Of a DNA stretch of 64,000 nt, positions 19,134 through 27,786 are shown in pieces (position 1 is the stretch's first letter; each line of letters starts with the position of its first letter). A program made the position numbers and the translations under genes. The stretch comes from Tritrichomonas musculus (lineage: Eukaryota > Parabasalia > Tritrichomonadida > Tritrichomonadidae), in NCBI GenBank assembly GCA_039105265.1, contig JAPFFF010000015.1, positions 310,001-374,000 on the forward strand. The letters are read 5' to 3'. Under the pieces are notes generated by a model. The model did no database searches. It saw only the letters and a list, made by a program, of their open reading frames with translations, and had not been told where the DNA came from.

Positions 19134-20906
19134 TTATTTGTAAGTAATTCTTTTTGCACTTTGTTGACGTGTAGCCATAGAATCCTCCATCCAGTATGGA
19201 ACAAGAGGCTTTCTTGGGCTGTTTTCTGCATTATTAAATAGAGAACCACCTACGCTTGGTTTTCTTCGAGCTGAAGTTTCCCCATTCCCAGAAACATTCT
19301 TTGCTCTTGAATTATTTGAAGTTCTTTGTGTTGAGTTTCTTTCATTTCTGATACTTGATGTTCTCTTTTCAGCTGAGTTTAAAGTGTGCATGTGATGGTG
19401 AGCCATATAACTATCTTGCTGAGCTTGTTGCATATAACGAGAATCGCGAACTGATTTTTCTCTTTCCTTTCTCGTAGTTCCCATTAGTGCGCTTTGAGGA
19501 TTTCGGTTATTCCTATTACGATAGATATTAGCAGTATTTGTATTGGGATTAAATTCATGTTCAGAATCTGAATTGTTTTCATTGTTTCTGGAATATTTAT
19601 GTTGTCTAACTCTTCCTTCTGTATTGTACATCATACTACGATTTCGAGTTCGTTTTTGGTTTGTAGTTTTAATACCAGCATATGCGAACTGTTGAACATG
19701 CATTTTCTTAGAAACATTTAATTTTTCTTTTTCGTTTGAGTTTGATATCTTTTCTTCTTCTCTTTCTTTAATTAATCTTTGTGAATTTTGAGTGGATTCA
19801 TTTCTTGACTTAAGATGCATAGGTATGGTTCGATCTCTAACAAACAATGAGTTTTGACGTGTTATATTATTATAATTTTTATTTGGTCCCGAATCAACAA
19901 ATTGAGATATACCTTTTTGCTGTTCACCTTCATAATCGCGTTGCCCAACATTAATTGATTCTTTTGTTAACTTTGATTGGTTTGGATTTGCATAACGAGG
20001 AACAAAAGTGTTTGAAGTTTGTGAATTCGATAAGTTCCAATCATATTTATAGTCATAAATATATCCAAGCTTTTTAAAAAGATCTCTAAATAATTGTCTA
20101 AGTTCTGCATAATTTGGCTTTTCTGTAAATCTGAGATTTCTTACATAATTAAAATATTTTACAAATTCTTCTGGAAAGCCTTTGCATAACTCAGGAAAAG
20201 GTGTTTTAGATTTAACTTCACATATTTTGTCGTACTTGTGTTTTTGATCTCGAACGTTCAAACCCATCCAAGGTAAATCTCCACGAAGAAGATATAACCA
20301 TACGTATCCAAGAGATTCCAAATCATCTCTTCTTGATTGTTCAATTCCTTTAAGAGCACCAACTGATGCATACCGAGCTGTACCTGTCAGAGATTTTCCT
20401 TCAACATATGGAATATGTGTATGAGTATGCTGATCGCGATATTTTTTAGAAAGGCCGTAGTCAATAATAAAAACTTGATTTGAAGTTGAACCAAGTCCCA
20501 TTGCAAAATTGTCAGGTTTAATATCTCGGTGAATGAAATTTTTATTGTGAATAAACTCGACGCAAGAAATCATTTGATCAACAAGCATTAAAACTGTCTT
20601 CAAGGAAAATCGACGATGGCATTGAACAAATAAATCTTCTAGGGATTTACCAAGAAGATCAATTACCATAATGTTATGGATTCCTTCTGTTCCATACCAA
20701 TGAAGGCGTGGAATACCTGTACCGCCAGAAAAAATAGCGTAAAGCTTTGATTCATAAGCTAATTGTGGAACTTTGGATCTAACGCTTTCAATTTTGACAG
20801 CAACTCTTTTATGTGAGCGAGTATTTTCAGCATTATAAATTTCGCCAAAGCTTCCCCCTCCAATCCTTCGTCTTAATCTGTAATGGCCTCCAACGATTCG
20901 TTCCAT
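19134..20906 (-). CDS. Casein kinase 1-family protein kinase with basic tail
   Basis: A 590-aa protein. The frame opens upstream only at a GTG, so the ATG at 20906 is taken; it gives the N-terminus [21 protein letters not shown], usual for CK1. The glycine loop is at 16-21, the catalytic Lys at ~38, HRDIKPDN at 126-133, and DYG at 149-151 (CK1 uses DYG or DFG). The CK1 hallmark LTGTARYAS is at ~173-181, and the kinase domain ends near residue 285. The remaining ~300 residues are Asn/Arg/Ser-rich and disordered. CK1 kinases are Ser/Thr kinases acting on acidic or primed sites, and the tail usually directs localisation or autoinhibition. All key catalytic residues are present, so it should be active. 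Confidence 0.95.
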   Translation of the reverse strand: MERIVGGHYRLRRRIGGGSFGEIYNAENTRSHKRVAVKIESVRSKVPQLAYESKLYAIFSGGTGIPRLHWYGTEGIHNIMVIDLLGKSLEDLFVQCHRRFSLKTVLMLVDQMISCVEFIHNKNFIHRDIKPDNFAMGLGSTSNQVFIIDYGLSKKYRDQHTHTHIPYVEGKSLTGTARYASVGALKGIEQSRRDDLESLGYVWLYLLRGDLPWMGLNVRDQKHKYDKICEVKSKTPFPELCKGFPEEFVKYFNYVRNLRFTEKPNYAELRQLFRDLFKKLGYIYDYKYDWNLSNSQTSNTFVPRYANPNQSKLTKESINVGQRDYEGEQQKGISQFVDSGPNKNYNNITRQNSLFVRDRTIPMHLKSRNESTQNSQRLIKEREEEKISNSNEKEKLNVSKKMHVQQFAYAGIKTTNQKRTRNRSMMYNTEGRVRQHKYSRNNENNSDSEHEFNPNTNTANIYRNRNNRNPQSALMGTTRKEREKSVRDSRYMQQAQQDSYMAHHHMHTLNSAEKRTSSIRNERNSTQRTSNNSRAKNVSGNGETSARRKPSVGGSLFNNAENSPRKPLVPYWMEDSMATRQQSAKRITYK

Positions 20907-20927
20907 TGGAGGATTTTTTATAATATC

Positions 20928-20933
20928 ATATGA
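20928..20933 (-). promoter_or_regulatory. Initiator-like TCATAT element of the CK1 gene
   Basis: On the minus strand TCATAT fits the TCA-pyrimidine-T/A initiator pattern, and its A would lie 25 nt upstream of the chosen ATG at 20906. It also argues against using the upstream GTG, which would fall outside the transcript. Confidence 0.4.
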
Positions 20934-21233
20934 AACCACCTAACTTTTTAAACATTAAACGTACAATTCAAAATTATCTTTTACAAACTTTTATTTCCAT
21001 TTTTTTAATCATTGGCATAAAATATCTTAATAAATGTTTGTTTATATATTAATACTTAGATTTTTAATCTAATAATATTATTATTATCAGAAAATAAAAA
21101 GTTCTTATTAAGATATTATTCTAATTTTTCAATCAAAAAGTTTAATCTTTTAAATGGTTTACGCCATATACGAAATAAAAATTGTTTAAATATATTGTAA
21201 TTGATTCGATCATCAATTTTTCAGTCTTTTAAA

Positions 21234-22287
21234 CAGGGATGTTTATCGATAGTGTCCGATAACGGTTAAATACGTTGCCAATATTATCGATATTATCGGG
21301 AGTAGAGTAGAATAACCGATACTATCCGATAATAAATATCATTATCGATAAAAACGGTTTTTATCATGACCAATAATGACCGATATTTTTAACTTTTTTA
21401 AGGTAAAGAAAAGATATTTACTAGAAATTATGGCTATTTAATTGTTATATAATTATATAAAAGTTATTTTTTCAAGTAATGAGATATAAAAAAGCTTGTA
21501 TGTACAAATGATCAAATTATTAAAAAAGATTTTTTATATTTCATAGGAAATTACCTTTTATTATAATAAAAGATAAGTAATATATTATAATTCTAATAAT
21601 ATTTAAGTATGAAATTTAAAATCAATAAAGATAATTTTATTTTGGCAAAAAAATTAAATTTATCAAAAAGTGAACACGATAACTTTTTGTAAATTAATAA
21701 AATTCTCTCCATTTCTCTAAATATTTTTAGACTTGATATTCTTTTAATAAAAAAAACGCAAATTATTTTAGTAGCATTGCATTAATATTTCATTACATAT
21801 TAAGATTCGTTAATTTGCAAATATGGAAATAATTTCATACTGAGAAGATATGAGGAAATTATCGTCTTATAACTTTGTTCTTAATCATAACCTTTTTTTG
21901 TTGGCCAATTGGTTCTTTTTTAAAAATTTTGAAAATAATCTTTTTAAGTATTAATCAAAAACCTGATTTTTTAGCTTCTCATTATTATATTGGACATATA
22001 ATGCACCCTGACCTTATTTCGCTTATTTCAGCATGCACTATTGAAGTACAATTAAAAATATAAAATTCCAAATTTTAGTCAAAAATGTAAAAAAAAAGTA
22101 TGGAAATTTTATTATAAAATATCGGAGAATATCGAACCGTAAACGTCCGATAGTGACCAAATATCGGCGGTTTTGCTTAACGTATTTATCGATAATTATT
22201 GGTTATCGAACAAATTTTTATCGATATTATCGGACTATCGATAATGAGCCGATAATCGATATTTATCATCATCGATCGATAACCCTG
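21234..22287. mobile_element. hAT-like non-autonomous DNA element, 1,054 bp, 8-bp TSD
   Basis: Begins with CAGGG and ends with CCCTG. It is flanked on both sides by a perfect 8-bp direct repeat, CTTTTAAA (21226-21233 and 22288-22295). CAGGG termini plus an 8-bp target duplication are the signature of hAT transposons. Terminal ~100-150 bp on both sides are packed with TATCGATA, TCCGATAA and ATCGGA motifs in both orientations, giving a long imperfect subterminal inverted repeat. The interior is AT-rich with no transposase ORF, so it must have been moved by a transposase encoded elsewhere. The intact target duplication points to a fairly recent insertion. Confidence 0.82.
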
Positions 22288-22336
22288 CTTTTAAAGTAAA
22301 GATTTATATAATTTTGAATAAAAGTGCCCCAAAAAA

Positions 22337-22520
22337 ATAGGGGTCTTATTCAATAAAATAGGTGTCGACGATCAAGTTAAGAAAAAATTGAATATTTTTT
22401 CAGAAAATATAATTTTAAGAAAAAAATTTTTTCTCAAAATAAATTTTTATTATCGTTTTCCCTTGAAATTAATTATTTTTTGAATCGACTCCCTATTTTT
22501 GAATCGACCCCCTTTATTTC
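22337..22520. repeat. Short inverted-repeat element upstream of the HIRA-like gene
   Basis: The left arm (22337-22373, AATAGGGGTC... then AATAGGTGTCGA) and the right arm (22473-22519, TCGACTCCCTATT... then TCGACCCCCTTT) are imperfect inverted copies. Each arm carries two GGG(G/T)GTC-like units. The interior of ~100 bp is A/T homopolymer-rich. It resembles a small MITE, but I could not define a target duplication. It ends ~80 bp before the next ATG. Confidence 0.45.
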
Positions 22521-22599
22521 TCTCACTTAATATAGTATTAATAAACGGTCAATTGGTCAAATTTTGACTCTATATGATAATTCTTAATTGAAAATTTAA

Positions 22600-24258
22600 A
22601 TGAATTTATCATCAAACGATTTTATTAAATATTTTTATTCGAATCATGCTAAAGAATCATCTTTTATTACGCCAATATGTGTATCGCCATTTACTAGTGA
22701 TTCTCAATCATTAGGAATCAAAATCATCAATGATTTTAAAGAATTTGAAAATAAAGAAATTATTCTAGAATCTATACCTCAAAGTAAACTAATTATGGAT
22801 TCTTTTTATAATATCAAAGATAAAAATAGTATTTATTATAAAATTACCAATTACGAAAATATTTCCATTTTATCAAAAGTTCAGTTAAATAGAAATGTTT
22901 GGAATGTTCCAGCTTTTTTTCCTAACAATTTTGTTAATATTGCGATTTCTGAATTTTTTATTTTTATTGCTCTTTGCGATAATACCATTAATATCGTTGA
23001 TAAAAATAATGGTTCTTTGCTCTATCCGCAAATAAAGGTTTCAAATCAAGTTTTTAAGCTTGTAACAGAAGATAATTATTTAATTTGCATTACGATAGAT
23101 AGTGTTTTGAAAATATGGGAAATTACTCCAAAATCGTGTAGAATCCGATCTGTAATGAGCAAAACAATTGAATATCCTTTAACTAATGCTATTAATAAAA
23201 TTGAACTTACGAATGAACTTGAAGATGATTCAATATCTCCAATGCTTTTTTTTGATAACTTTATTGTCAGGTTTTCTCAATCTAAAAATGGATGGATATT
23301 AACAAATAGAAAAGCATTTAAATCAGATATATCTCAAAATCCAAGTTTAAATTCTAATAAAAAGATTATTTCAGCAAAGATGCCTTTAAAAACTTTATAT
23401 GACGTAAAAAAAGCATTTTTTGATTCTCTTATTTACCATGAAACAGAAAGTTTCATCAAATATTTAACTATTTTACTTCAAAAGTATTCAAAATATAAAA
23501 AAAATGATAGCATTTTATTATTAATAGAAGAAAATTTGGATCTTATTAAAAATGGGGTAAAATCTTATTGTGGTATTGATCCAAAAAATTTACTAACTAA
23601 AATGATTAATATTGTTTCTGAATTTGATCCATCTTTCGAAAGTAAAATTCAGCAACTTCCTAAGTATAAAGAAGCTTTTAATAAAGATGATTTGAATATC
23701 ATTAATGAAACGCAAAGTACTCCAAAAAATTCTATACAAGATGAAGAAACCTTTATATGGCCAATTGATAAAGAAAATGCAGTGGCATATGATAATCATC
23801 AAGAAAACGAAAATGCAGCATTTGAAACAGGAACTGATATTATCCAGTGTTCTGATTCACATATTTTAAAACCTCACTTAGAAGATATTAATACTACTCT
23901 ATCATTAAATTCAGCTATTGCCCAAAGCCCAGAACCAAAAAATAAATCTATAAATAGTAATCACCAAATAAGAAAAGTTCCTATTTCGAATGGAGAGGAG
24001 AAAAAGCAGAAAGAAATAAAGCCTCCATTTTCTGGAAATACTTTAAAAAAACCAAATTATCAAACAAAAAATAAGACTAAAAGTCAAAAGGTAACTTCCC
24101 CAAGTATTAAATTAAACTTACTAACTGAAATCAACAAGATTGAGCAAATGTCAACTAACAAAAAATCAAATGAAAATGGTGCGTATGCAGTTCGATTAAC
24201 TTCAAATTTTGATATTTCTGATTCAGATCTCACAAGTAATGATGCCAATTCTGATTGA
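22600..24258 (+). CDS. HIRA C-terminal-domain-like protein (histone chaperone subunit)
   Basis: A 552-aa protein starting at an ATG. Residues ~95-245 have beta-propeller-like blades whose order matches the C-terminal Hira domain: ALCDNTINIVDKNNGSLLYP, then ICITIDSVLKIWEI, then SPMLFFDNFIVRFSQSKNGW. Residues ~265-365 form a helical region with LLQKYSKYKKND and LLTKMINIVSEFDPSFESK, resembling the segment after it in animal HIRA. The remaining ~190 residues are disordered. HIRA deposits H3.3-H4 independently of replication. Unlike HIRA, there is no N-terminal seven-blade WD40 propeller: only ~95 residues precede the domain. It may be one half of a split HIRA. Assigned by eye, so moderate confidence. 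Confidence 0.55.
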   Translation: MNLSSNDFIKYFYSNHAKESSFITPICVSPFTSDSQSLGIKIINDFKEFENKEIILESIPQSKLIMDSFYNIKDKNSIYYKITNYENISILSKVQLNRNVWNVPAFFPNNFVNIAISEFFIFIALCDNTINIVDKNNGSLLYPQIKVSNQVFKLVTEDNYLICITIDSVLKIWEITPKSCRIRSVMSKTIEYPLTNAINKIELTNELEDDSISPMLFFDNFIVRFSQSKNGWILTNRKAFKSDISQNPSLNSNKKIISAKMPLKTLYDVKKAFFDSLIYHETESFIKYLTILLQKYSKYKKNDSILLLIEENLDLIKNGVKSYCGIDPKNLLTKMINIVSEFDPSFESKIQQLPKYKEAFNKDDLNIINETQSTPKNSIQDEETFIWPIDKENAVAYDNHQENENAAFETGTDIIQCSDSHILKPHLEDINTTLSLNSAIAQSPEPKNKSINSNHQIRKVPISNGEEKKQKEIKPPFSGNTLKKPNYQTKNKTKSQKVTSPSIKLNLLTEINKIEQMSTNKKSNENGAYAVRLTSNFDISDSDLTSNDANSD

Positions 24259-24765
24259 ATTCATTCAATTTTAACTTTTCCATTTCAAATAGCTTCTTGT
24301 TCAATTGTTGATTTATATTTCATAAAGTTGTGCAAATATCAATGTTTCAAATCGAATACTGTTGTGTTTTAATTTATACCAAATAAAATTAGATTTTATG
24401 TTTTAAATAATCAAATTTTTGGATATGCATTAACAATATTACCTGAATGGCTGCAGCATTCTTGTTCAAAGCCTTACAAAAAATTTGATTAGTAATTGCG
24501 GTTATTATATATATATATAAATGAAAAATATTTATCATAATTCCATTCTATTTGTAATGTTATTGTTTTTCATTATACTTTAGATCTAACAAGCTATTTT
24601 AACTTATATGTAATTTAATACCTATAAGTTAAATGCATTCAAGAAGAAATAAAAATATGATAAGCTATTTAACTTTCAATTAGTTAATAAAAATACAATA
24701 AAGTATTATGTTATTAAAATTTATTCTAATAATTCAAATATGTTATTTGATGGACCTAAGATCCA
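24259..24765. other. Convergent intergenic region, no gene
   Basis: AT-rich spacer between two convergent genes, with a short TA microsatellite near 24,510. No RNA gene, repeat arm or credible ORF seen. Confidence 0.5.
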
Positions 24766-25485
24766 TTAAACATAATTAACAAATTGATCACAATAAGGAC
24801 TAACAACAGGTTTAACATTAAGATCGTCAAAAATTTCTTCTAAAAATCTATCTGTTATATCAACAACATCAAATAAATTAAAATTGACCTTTGGCAAAGG
24901 CAAATATTGATCCACTTTTTTAATTGGGTTATTTGATGGAGGTGGATTAATATAAGTCACTTTTGTTACATGAATATTTGGATTTGAATTACAGTTTGTT
25001 TCAGGAGCTTTTGTATTTTGAAAATTATTTACAAATATCGGTTCAATTAAAAATGATCCTGTTGCCATTTGCTTCTCTGACAAGTTGATGGGTTCATTAT
25101 TCGTTTGGTAATAGTTCAAATTTACTTTTTGATCCAAATTTTTTATTTGTTGATTTAAAGTTACTTTTTCTTTCTTTATTAAATGTTTATGCCATCTGTT
25201 TTTAATGTCATTTCCGCTTCTGCCTGGAAGACGTTTCATCATCTTAACCCACTTAGGTCCAATTTCTTTGTGCATTTCAATTAAAATTTCATCTTCCTCT
25301 TGAGTCCATGGTTCAGTTTTCAGTCCATCTCGAAGATAATTAGCGAATCGATCATGACATTGTTTTGGGGTTCTTCCTGGAAGTTTTTTTGCGATTTCTT
25401 CCCAACTTTCTCCATGTTCTAAAACATATTCTCGAATTGTCTGGTCTTCAAATTGAGTAAAAACTCTTCTTTTATTTTTCAGCAT
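24766..25485 (-). CDS. Two-repeat Myb DNA-binding protein
   Basis: A 239-aa protein. The ATG at 25485 is chosen over a TTG one codon upstream. Repeat 1 covers residues ~6-53, with spaced aromatics Phe9, Trp28 and Phe48. Repeat 2 covers ~57-104 with the canonical Trp60, Trp79 and Trp98. The recognition-helix segments read RTPKQCHDRF and RSGNDIKNRW, as in R2R3 Myb proteins of trichomonads, plants and animals. The C-terminal ~135 residues are Asn/Pro-rich and end in an acidic amphipathic stretch that might activate transcription. Myb proteins of this layout are a large transcription-factor family in parabasalids. The target genes are unknown. Confidence 0.93.
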   Translation of the reverse strand: MLKNKRRVFTQFEDQTIREYVLEHGESWEEIAKKLPGRTPKQCHDRFANYLRDGLKTEPWTQEEDEILIEMHKEIGPKWVKMMKRLPGRSGNDIKNRWHKHLIKKEKVTLNQQIKNLDQKVNLNYYQTNNEPINLSEKQMATGSFLIEPIFVNNFQNTKAPETNCNSNPNIHVTKVTYINPPPSNNPIKKVDQYLPLPKVNFNLFDVVDITDRFLEEIFDDLNVKPVVSPYCDQFVNYV

Positions 25486-25490
25486 CAAAG

Positions 25491-25496
25491 AAGTGA
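25491..25496 (-). promoter_or_regulatory. Initiator-like TCACTT element of the Myb gene
   Basis: TCACTT on the minus strand is an exact fit to TCA-pyrimidine-T/A. The start A would lie 9 nt upstream of the ATG at 25485, the same spacing as the proposed initiator of the importin gene. Confidence 0.45.
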
Positions 25497-26676
25497 TGTG
25501 ATTACAAGAAATTGAATTTGAGATTTTATTTTAAAACATAAATATATAAATTTTATTAAAGTATTTTTTAATTTGTATATGTAAAATAATAACAGTTTGA
25601 TTAATATTATATGTTTATGGCTTATAGTAATTTTTTATAAATTGTTTTTAATGATATTTAATTATTTAATTACAATTATTTGTGAAAATTGAAAATTTGA
25701 TAAAAAGAAGATAATAATTTTTGACGAACCCAAATTTTCAGAAAGAAGCTTTCAAAATATGTTTTTTTCAAAACATAAATTATTTTTATTAAATAAAAAA
25801 ATTTTCTAAAAATAATTTTAAATATTACTATTTTATTTACATACTATTAGTAATTTTATTAAAACATTTCGAAATTTGTACCAAATATTAAAATATTTAA
25901 AAAAATAAATTCAATGTAAGAAATTTGAATAATTAAACTATCTAACATTCTGAAATATTGAATGACTCTTAAAATAAATTGTATTCTATGAAGTTTTTTA
26001 TTTTTCACGGAAAAAAGTCGATTTTTTGTTTTACTAATAAGTAATAAATAGAAAGAAATATTTTTTTAGAGGGTTCCACTTTTGAAAAATTAATTTAAAA
26101 ATAAAAATTCATTGGTTTATGATGATGTATCTTATAAATTCAATATCTTTCATTCAATCGACATTAAAGTTTTGGAAATGCTAAAAACGCAAATATCCAA
26201 ATCCGCTAAAAAAAATTTATATTTTATATTTTTGTTTTGAAATTTATAAAAGGACAAATAAGAAATATAATTCATATCTTTTTTTTTTTTTCCAGTATAT
26301 ATTTTATCCTCTGTTTGGTATGAAAATGATCATTAAAAGGCAAGTGTATTACGTTTTTGCTAACAAAACTCAAAATCCAGAGTTCAACATCAAATTGAAT
26401 CTACTTTTTGATGGGAAGGATCCAGATAATTTCAGAAAAAGTTGGGGTATAATTGGTGAGTTTTTTTTTTTCTTTTTTTTTCTATATCTTTTTTACTTTT
26501 AAAAGAACAGTGATCATATAAAGAACATTTTCAATGAAATTTGGGAAGAGTTCAGAACAAAAAAAAAAAAAAAAAATTAAACTATGCAATCAAAAAAACA
26601 TATCTTTATGATTATAAAATATTACTTTTATTTTCATCAATCAAGTTGAGATATGAAAATTTTATTAATATAGGTA
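25497..26676. other. Intergenic, with one short coding-like stretch
   Basis: Mostly AT-rich and featureless. Between about 26,320 and 26,455 the composition changes and a 45-codon open stretch from ATG 26320 looks protein-like (FDGKDPDNFRKSWGIIG) before running into a T-rich tract. It is bounded by T-run/CAG on the left and GGTGAGT on the right. It could be a gene relic or an isolated exon; I do not annotate it as a gene. Confidence 0.4.
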
Positions 26677-27061
26677 GGCTTGTTATTTTCCGATTATCGA
26701 GATCAATAATTGATTCTCTTTCTGATATTGATAAAAGAAATATGCATTGATATTCGAGATCAATTACAGATATCGAGAATAATTATTCATAGCAGTTGAT
26801 ATCAGAATTTTTAATTTAACTTTTTGTCTAAAATACTTCATGACATAGCATGTATTACTAGACTTGTTATTCTCCGATTCTCGAGATCGATAATTGATTA
26901 ACTTTTTGATATCGATACATAAATATACACAGATTCTCGAGATCGAATTCAGAGATCGAGAATTTTTTTCTCTGCTTTTGGTATCAGAATTTTCAATTAA
27001 ACTTTTTGATAAATATATGATCGTATTTTAATCTCAAATATTTCATAAAAAAGAATGTATT
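26677..27061. repeat. Two degenerate ~184-bp direct repeats with ATCGAGA motifs
   Basis: Copy 1 (26677-26856) and copy 2 (26861-27061) share GGCTTGTTAT..TCCGATT, TCGAGATC.ATAATTGATT, CTTTTTGATAT, ATTCGAGATC, TATCAGAATTTT.AATT.AACTTTTTG and a final GTATT in the same order. Both are dense in ATTCTCGAGAT/ATCGAGAAT palindromic motifs. A related GAGATCTCGAGATCTC palindrome follows near 27,164. Probably an old local duplication or a decayed element. Confidence 0.55.
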
Positions 27062-27748
27062 TTTTGATTTTAATCTTAAAATAAACAGCAATACATTCGA
27101 TTATTTATTTTTAGATATTATAAAATCACAAATACCAATTATATAAAAAGATAAATCTGTTTGAGATCTCGAGATCTCGGTAATTGATATCAAGTTTATC
27201 CATAAAAAAAAACCAATGAGTTTTCTCAAATTAAAATGAATTAAATTTTTATATTTTCATACCAATATAAACCCAAATTACGGTTTTAATAGCATTATTT
27301 ATCTATTTAAAGTTTGTCCAGAATTATAATTGTGAGGTGAGATGAAATTGAATTAAATATGATCGCCGCTATTCAAATTTTCATAGGGTTCTTTTAAAGT
27401 TTTCTCACTTTTTACGAATAATATTGGACAAAAAAAAGAAAGAAAAAAACTGTTTATTATATAAAATTGAAAGGATGGTTATGCTTGGTAATTTGCTATG
27501 AAGACTTTCATAAGAACATAACAAATGTCGAAGGAATGCGTCGAAAAATGAATTATAAAATTAATAAAATTAGGATACTTTTTGAATATATTCTTTTTTT
27601 AAAAAAAATAAAAATTTAAACAATTGATAAAATCATAAGAGGCATTGTTACTTTATGAACAACTGGGCTATTAAATTCACTGTTAAGATCTGCGTAAATT
27701 TGTTTTTTTCGATTTTTGTTCAATGATTAATTTTTCAATTCAAAAAGT

Positions 27749-27781
<33 letters not shown>

Positions 27782-27786
27782 ATTAT
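27062..27786. other. Intergenic, no gene; ends in a ~30-base T run
   Basis: AT-rich spacer. It contains the palindromic GAGATCTC cluster near 27,164. A homopolymer of about 30 T lies at ~27,748-27,778, directly past the 3' end of the kinase-SEL1 pseudogene. No credible ORF. Confidence 0.45.

Noticed and set aside
20907-20939. Upstream GTG start for the CK1 kinase
   Set aside because: Non-AUG, adds residues not found in CK1 proteins, and an initiator-like motif lies between it and the ATG.
21875-22063. 62-codon ORF inside the hAT-like element
   Set aside because: No transposase-like motif; short and AT-driven.
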